From Desulfobacterales bacterium (GTDB taxonomy: Bacteria; Desulfobacterota; Desulfobacteria; Desulfobacterales; UBA5852): 7,360 nt of DNA. The translations under genes and the position numbers were made by a program. The stretch lies in assembly GCA_016735415.1 (NCBI GenBank), contig JAERRP010000481.1:1-7360 (forward strand), written 5' to 3'. This document shows positions 5,922 through 7,360 of this stretch, piece after piece. The notes beneath the pieces were generated by a model. That model saw nothing but the letters and a program-made list of their open reading frames with translations, did no database searches and was not told the DNA's origin. Position 1 is the stretch's first letter; each line of letters begins with the position of its first letter.

Positions 5922-6437
5922 ATGGCTGTGAACCATCAACCGTCTAAAATCTTATCCCGTGTTGAAGCGGGCCGCCGGGTGGCCGAATACCGCCGGCGGG
6001 GGGCGGCCGTTGTATTCACCAACGGCTGTTTCGATCTTCTGCACGTCGGTCACGTGCAATATCTCCAGGCCGCACGGGCGGCCGGGGATGTGCTTTTCGT
6101 GGGGCTCAATACCGATGTTTCGGTTCGTGCCATCAAGGATCTCGGGCGGCCGCTCAATCACCAGGATGACCGTGCCGCGGTATTGGCGGCCTTGTCCTGT
6201 GTCGACGGCATCATTCTGTTCGACGAGCCCGATCCACAGGCCCTGATCACCGCTCTCGCACCGGACGTCCTGGTCAAAGGGGCCGACTGGGCCGAGGCGG
6301 CCATTGTCGGAGCCGATTTCGTTAAAGCGCGAGGCGGCCGCGTGATTCGGATCGACCTTATACCGGATATATCGACATCGGCCCTTATTCAGCGTATTCT
6401 GGATCGATATGGCCCGGCCTGCGAGTCGGCCTCGTGA
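5922..6437 (+). CDS. rfaE2: D-glycero-beta-D-manno-heptose 1-phosphate adenylyltransferase
   Basis: A 171-residue nucleotidyltransferase that transfers AMP from ATP to heptose 1-phosphate, the step before epimerisation to the ADP-L-heptose used in the inner core of lipopolysaccharide. It has the family motifs FTNGCFDLLHVGHVQYL (32-48) with the catalytic HxGH (41-44), the GLNTDVSVR strand, RPLNHQDDRAAVLAAL, the block APDVLVKGADW, IVGADFV, GGRV, and a C-terminal ISTSALI (150-156). In E. coli this domain is fused to the RfaE1 kinase as HldE; here it stands alone, so the kinase must be encoded elsewhere. GGAG (5913-5916) is 5 bases upstream of the ATG. It probably begins a new transcription unit after the long palindrome and is followed by the PgeF-family gene. 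Confidence 0.95.
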   Translation: MAVNHQPSKILSRVEAGRRVAEYRRRGAAVVFTNGCFDLLHVGHVQYLQAARAAGDVLFVGLNTDVSVRAIKDLGRPLNHQDDRAAVLAALSCVDGIILFDEPDPQALITALAPDVLVKGADWAEAAIVGADFVKARGGRVIRIDLIPDISTSALIQRILDRYGPACESAS

Positions 6438-6485
6438 AATATTCACCCGGATCCCCGCCGGACGGCCCTCGATCAGGGGGCACCC

Positions 6486-6520
6486 ACCACCCGTCCGAAC
6501 CTCCCGCATCGATGGGTGGT
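6486..6520 (+). other. RNA hairpin in the leader of the PgeF-family gene
   Basis: ACCACCC (6486-6492) pairs exactly with GGGTGGT (6514-6520), and the stem can extend inward by a G-U and two normal pairs (GTC with GAT) to about 10 pairs around a 15-base loop. It lies after the rfaE2 stop and 13 bases before the AGAAAGGA of the next gene. No T-run follows. Its presence fits the view that 6438-6550 is untranslated leader rather than coding sequence. It may act as a translation or mRNA stability element. Confidence 0.45.
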
Positions 6521-6533
6521 CTGATACCCGTTC

Positions 6534-6541
6534 AGAAAGGA
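6534..6541 (+). promoter_or_regulatory. Ribosome binding site of the PgeF-family gene
   Basis: AGAAAGGA lies 9 bases before the TTG at 6551. No comparable site precedes the in-frame GTG at 6434 or the ATG at 6512. This site is the main reason for calling the gene start at 6551. Confidence 0.5.
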
Positions 6542-6550
6542 CATCTGCCG

Positions 6551-7291
6551 TTGCTGCAATTCCGTCACCTGGCGGACCAGGAGGGCCTGCAGCATGGGAT
6601 TACAACCCGGAACGGAGGTGTCAGTCCGCCGCCCTGTCAAAGTCTGAATCTGTCGTGGGCGGCGGCGGATGCGGCGGCCGTGGTCGAGGAAAACCGTCGC
6701 CGGTTGCAGCTGGCCATGGCTCCGGGCCGGCTCGTTTTCATTCGCCAGGTGCATGGAAATGCCGTCCTGTCCCTCAAACACCGGCCGGACCGGGGTGATT
6801 TCCCAGTGGTCGGCACGGCGGATGCCGTCATTACCGACCGGGCGGGACTTCTGCTCACGATCCTCGTGGCCGATTGCCAGGCGGTCCTGCTGTTCGACCC
6901 GCGGCAGCGGGTGGTGGCCAATGTCCCTTCCGGCTGGCGCAGCAGCGTCGCTAATATTGTCGGGGCCACGGTTGCGGCCATGGAACAGAATTTCGGCTGC
7001 CGTTCCGGTGACATCCTGGCCGGTGTGGGGCCTTCCCTGGGGCCCTGCTGTGCTGAATTCCGCAACTACCGGCGCGAAATACCGTCGTCGCTGTGGGGCT
7101 ACCGGGTGTCGGCCCATAATTTTGATTTTTGGGCCCTTAGCCGCGACCAGTTGACCGCGGCGGGCCTGAGGGCGGATCGTATTCGCCTGGGTCGGATTTG
7201 TACGCGCTGCCATCCGGAGCGGTTTTATTCCTATCGGGCCGGTCATCAGACCGGCCGATTCGCCGCTGTTATCGGTATGACACCGGGTTGA
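6551..7291 (+). CDS. pgeF: PgeF/YfiH family protein (former polyphenol oxidase or laccase domain), metal site altered
   Basis: About 246 residues from the TTG at 6551, close to E. coli YfiH (243). Family motifs run in order: GLQHGITTRNGGVS, SLNLS, RQVHGNAV, GTADAVITD, VADCQAVLLFD, SGWRSSVANIV, GPSLGPCCAEF and the end TRCHPERFYSYR then TGRFAAVIG. YfiH/PgeF helps keep L-serine out of peptidoglycan precursors; relatives act on purine nucleosides. The metal site normally has His-Cys-His. Here the first His (residue 68) and Cys (109) are present, but the third ligand, in the usual VHxGWRG motif, reads VPSGWRSS: His is Pro126 and Gly is Ser. The frame is otherwise intact. It stays open upstream to a GTG at 6434 overlapping the rfaE2 stop, but those 39 residues are rich in Pro, Gly and Ser, lack family resemblance and lack a ribosome binding site. 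Confidence 0.88.
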   Translation: MLQFRHLADQEGLQHGITTRNGGVSPPPCQSLNLSWAAADAAAVVEENRRRLQLAMAPGRLVFIRQVHGNAVLSLKHRPDRGDFPVVGTADAVITDRAGLLLTILVADCQAVLLFDPRQRVVANVPSGWRSSVANIVGATVAAMEQNFGCRSGDILAGVGPSLGPCCAEFRNYRREIPSSLWGYRVSAHNFDFWALSRDQLTAAGLRADRIRLGRICTRCHPERFYSYRAGHQTGRFAAVIGMTPG

Positions 7292-7350
7292 CCGACTGTT
7301 TTTATCCCTGGGCCGACGGCACAGGTGTCCTGCGCAAGGAGAAGGTGACC

Positions 7351-7360
7351 ATGATCCAGC
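7351..7360 (+). CDS. 5' end of an unidentified gene (cut by the window edge)
   Basis: ATG at 7351 is preceded by AAGGAG (7336-7341) at 9 bases, a strong ribosome binding site, and is followed by only three codons (M, I, Q) before the window ends. The same frame is open back to a TTG at 7288 that overlaps the PgeF-family stop, so a longer N-terminus starting LTDCFYPWADGTG is possible but lacks its own binding site. It lies on the same strand 59 bases after the previous gene, so co-transcription is likely. No product can be named. Confidence 0.45.

Noticed and set aside
1..7360. CRISPR array, tRNA or rRNA genes, insertion sequence with transposase, defence or phage genes
   Set aside because: No direct-repeat array, cloverleaf, rRNA segment or transposase, integrase or nuclease motif was found; nearly all bases belong to recognised housekeeping genes.

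Overview
The window is a compact stretch of the chromosome of a GC-rich Gram-negative bacterium, and every supported gene lies on the + strand. The best guess is a member of the Desulfobacterota (Desulfosarcina/Desulfobacteraceae-like sulfate reducers). The grounds are a DUF4416 protein (a family I know mainly from that group and its relatives), a yicC-remA-gmk cluster in an organism that also makes ADP-heptose, and a stand-alone RfaE2 adenylyltransferase for lipopolysaccharide heptose. This is inference from gene content; no rRNA or phylogenetic marker was compared.

Layout. 1-86 is the 3' end of an unrecognised gene. 124-3496 is a tightly packed run: a Trm112-type zinc protein, a DUF4416 protein, the RNase YicC, RemA (DUF370), guanylate kinase and the 23S rRNA 2'-O-methyltransferase RlmB. 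Several neighbours overlap by 1-4 bases, which points to translational coupling in one operon. 3533-4759 is NADP-type isocitrate dehydrogenase with its own strong ribosome binding site. 4859-5719 is a ComF-family phosphoribosyltransferase-like protein with a weak, non-ATG start. A 202-base gap (5720-5921) follows, almost filled by a 141-base imperfect palindrome. Then come rfaE2 (5922-6437) and a PgeF/YfiH-family protein (6551-7291). A new gene begins at 7351 and runs off the window.

How the genes fit together. The first block is translation and nucleotide housekeeping: a Trm112-like protein (the family activates methyltransferases), an RNA-cleaving enzyme, GMP phosphorylation and rRNA modification. 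RemA is the regulatory outlier; yicC-remA-gmk is the same order as in Bacillus, but rpoZ, which follows gmk there, is not here. RfaE2 and PgeF both concern the cell envelope (LPS core heptose; peptidoglycan precursor quality control).

Nothing here looks like a defence system, mobile island, CRISPR array or other large new system. The items most worth a second look are the long palindrome at 5760-5900, the loss of a metal-ligand histidine in the PgeF-family protein, the RNA hairpins at three gene junctions, and the Trm112-DUF4416 overlapping pair of unknown joint function.
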